From NCBI RefSeq assembly GCF_039521565.1, contig NZ_BAAACP010000007.1:116207-180206 (forward strand): a stretch of 64,000 nt of DNA, read 5' to 3'. This DNA is from Paraclostridium tenue. Lineage in GTDB: Bacteria > Bacillota > Clostridia > Peptostreptococcales > Peptostreptococcaceae. This document shows, in pieces, positions 62,221 to 64,000 of the stretch. Within the stretch, counting starts at the first letter, position 1. Each line of letters opens with the position of its first letter. The notes under the pieces were generated by a model that had not been told where the DNA came from, did no database searches, and saw nothing but the letters and a program-made list of their open reading frames with translations. Position numbers and translations under genes: made by a program.

Positions 62221-63792
62221 CTAAAATCCTATCGGTATTCCAGTAACCATCCAAACTATAAATAGTATAGTCCAAGCTATTAAGAATGTCATAGAATATG
62301 GTAACATAAGTGATATTACAGTTCCTATTCCAGTATCTTTCTTGTAAGCTTGCATAAATACTATAACCATTGCAAAGTAACTCATAAGAGGTGATATTAT
62401 ATTTGTTGAACTATCTGCTATTCTATATGCTGCTTGAACAACGTCTGAACTTATTCCTAATTTTAAAAACATAGGTATAAATACCGGTGCCATTATAGCC
62501 CATTTAGCTGATGCAGATCCCATAAATAAATTTATAAATCCTGTTATAAATACAAATCCTACTAACAATGGTATTGCACCTATATTTATTGATTGTAAGA
62601 ATTCAGCCCCTCTTACAGCTATTATTGTCCCTAAATTTGTATACTCAAAATATTTTATAAATTGTGATGCCACAAATGCTAAACATAAATATCCACCCAT
62701 AGAACTCATTGCTTTACTCATATGAGCTGCTATTTCTTTTTCATTTTTTACAGTTTTAGCTATTTTCCCATAAACTACAGATGGTACAAAAAATAGTATA
62801 GCTATTATCGGTATAAGACCATTCATCAAAGTAGAATGATCTACTATAGAATTTAAGAAGTTTGGTTTTTCTAAATTTCTTAAAAATGAATTTGGCATAG
62901 CTACAAGTATTATTAATCCTAAAACCATAAATAGTAAAGTTAAGTTTGCAGCTTTCATAGCCTTAGCTTCTTCAGGTTTTATAGTTTGTAAATCATTAGC
63001 TCTTGACATTCCATCTGAAAATTTAGCATCTTTATTATTATATTTTCCAAGTTTAGGCTCTATAATTTTAGTAGTTATCAAAGTTCCTAATATAGTAATT
63101 AAAAATGTTGATACAAACATAAAAAAATAATTTGCAGTAGCACTTATATTTACTGTTGGGTCTATTATATGAGCTGCTTCATTTGTTATTCCTGCAAGCA
63201 TAGGATCAACAGTTCCTATAAGTAAGTTTGCACTAAATCCTCCAGAAACCCCTGCAAAAGCTGCAGCTATACCAGCTAAAGGATGTCTTCCATAAGCCAT
63301 AAAAACTAAAGCACCAAGAGGAATTAATATAACATAGCCTGCATCAGACGCCACATTTGACATTATTCCAAGGAATACAACCGTTGGAACTATCAGCTTT
63401 GCTGGTGTTATACTTACAATTTTTTTAAGAAGTGTTCCTATGTATCCTGAACTTTCTGCAATCCCAATTCCTAACATACCTACTAACACTACGCCTAAAG
63501 GAGCAAATGATGTAAAGTTAGTTACTGCATTTTCTAACATATATTTAAACCCAGCTCCATTTAATAAACTAATCGCTTTTATAGTTTGTTCTCCAACTTT
63601 CATTGTTTCTCTATTTATAAGTTCTGCTGTTACACTTAAATCCATCTTTTCTGCTATTGCAGATATAATTGCTATTGCCACACATAGCATTGCAAACAAT
63701 GTAACTGGGTGTGGTAACTTATTTCCTATATATTCTACTGAGTCTAGACATTTCATCAAAAGACTCCTTTTTTTAACTTCTGCTTTTCCCAT
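62221..63792 (-). CDS. AbgT-family transporter
   Basis: 523 residues and about 13 helices. Family segments include GNKLPHPVTLFAMLCVAI, SNVASDAGYVILIPLGALVFMAYGRHPLAGIAAAFAGVSGGFSANLLIGTVDPMLAGIT, FMGSASAKWAIMAPVFIPM and YRIADSSTNIISPLMSYFAMVIVF. AbgT proteins move p-aminobenzoyl-glutamate or, in some members, export sulfonamides. The start follows AAAAGGGGGATG. Single gene between two terminators. Confidence 0.9.
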   Translation of the reverse strand: MGKAEVKKRSLLMKCLDSVEYIGNKLPHPVTLFAMLCVAIAIISAIAEKMDLSVTAELINRETMKVGEQTIKAISLLNGAGFKYMLENAVTNFTSFAPLGVVLVGMLGIGIAESSGYIGTLLKKIVSITPAKLIVPTVVFLGIMSNVASDAGYVILIPLGALVFMAYGRHPLAGIAAAFAGVSGGFSANLLIGTVDPMLAGITNEAAHIIDPTVNISATANYFFMFVSTFLITILGTLITTKIIEPKLGKYNNKDAKFSDGMSRANDLQTIKPEEAKAMKAANLTLLFMVLGLIILVAMPNSFLRNLEKPNFLNSIVDHSTLMNGLIPIIAILFFVPSVVYGKIAKTVKNEKEIAAHMSKAMSSMGGYLCLAFVASQFIKYFEYTNLGTIIAVRGAEFLQSINIGAIPLLVGFVFITGFINLFMGSASAKWAIMAPVFIPMFLKLGISSDVVQAAYRIADSSTNIISPLMSYFAMVIVFMQAYKKDTGIGTVISLMLPYSMTFLIAWTILFIVWMVTGIPIGF

Positions 63793-63945
63793 AAAACATC
63801 CCCCTTTTTTCTATTTGCTATAATGGTAGCACATTAATTCTATCAACCACAACAAATATTTTTAAATTTTCAATTTGTTTTTAAAATTCCGTTTTTTAAT
63901 TTATAAAATATTTCAATTTCATTTTTCTTTTCTTATGTCTTATTT

Positions 63946-63997
63946 AAATAAAATAAAAAAACTACCTTAAATTTAAGGTAGTTTTTTTATTTTATTT
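63946..63997. terminator. Strong hairpin near the right edge of the window
   Basis: A long AT-rich stem with a GC core ACTACCTTAAA/TTTAAGGTAGT and T-runs on both sides. It probably ends a gene beyond the right edge. Confidence 0.8.
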
Positions 63998-64000
63998 AAA

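Noticed and set aside
1..64000. CRISPR arrays, insertion sequences, prophage or integrative elements
   Set aside because: No direct-repeat/spacer pattern, transposase, integrase, recombinase or phage structural gene was seen on either strand.

Overview
The window is very AT-rich chromosomal DNA with dense genes, strong AGGAGG/GGGGG-type ribosome binding sites, many intrinsic terminators, T-box leaders, GntR/YtrA-type regulation and anaerobe-type metabolism. This fits a Gram-positive member of the Clostridia, most likely Peptostreptococcaceae (Clostridioides, Paraclostridium and Romboutsia relatives). That placement is inferred from style and gene content, not from a marker gene. I see no rRNA, tRNA, CRISPR array, transposase, integrase or prophage. 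Both window edges cut into other transcription units: a SNF2 helicase at the left, and only a terminator at the right.

Layout. 1-8.1 kb, minus strand: SWIM/SNF2 helicase (partial), an unusual glycoside hydrolase, a small protein, a GntR-ABC-permease operon with a visible operator, and a HAD phosphatase. 8.3-13.6 kb: methyltransferase, lipoprotein, GNAT, amidohydrolase, SPOCS-domain protein, CarD regulator and a first cold-shock gene. 13.8-20.6 kb: the stand-out region, two divergent operons with an IclR regulator between them. One pairs a BaiE-like dehydratase with a BaiH-like flavin/Fe-S reductase; the other pairs a BaiA-like SDR with a BaiCD-like flavin/Fe-S reductase. These are the redox and dehydration core of the bile-acid 7-alpha-dehydroxylation pathway, without the CoA ligase, CoA transferase and transporter genes (baiB, baiF, baiG). 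Both operons share repeated TTTTGAA/TTTCGAA motifs in their control regions.

20.7-31 kb: bacteriohemerythrin, an ABC importer of the Fe(III)/phosphonate type, a decayed Tim44-like gene, a PASTA protein, an O6-alkylguanine repair protein, a ProX-type deacylase, a cytosolic Cu/Zn superoxide dismutase and a rhodanese lipoprotein. 31.5-37.2 kb: GltS glutamate symporter, a two-component system, a lipoprotein, a MazG-like protein and a 45-residue membrane peptide. 37.4-39.9 kb: a feoA-feoB-DUF2325 iron-uptake operon behind two Fur boxes. 40-48.4 kb: a T-box-controlled NhaC-family transporter, a YgjP-like metallopeptidase, Fe/Mn superoxide dismutase, an OPT transporter coupled to a PqqD-like protein, and a YuiF-like transporter. 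48.5-64 kb: a second cold-shock gene, a secreted MBL-fold lipoprotein, a zinc-ribbon/TM2/YARHG/DUF2752 operon, a TetM-like GTPase, a DUF389 protein, DegV, tyrS with its T-box, a PAS-GGDEF-HD-GYP protein, a YbjQ-family protein and an AbgT-family transporter.

Taken together, the region mixes oxidative-stress and iron functions (two superoxide dismutases, hemerythrin, feo), amino-acid or peptide transport (GltS, NhaC, OPT, AbgT, YuiF) and an apparently specialised steroid- or bile-acid-like transformation cluster. All protein-family names come from reading the sequences and from memory of the families. No database search was run.
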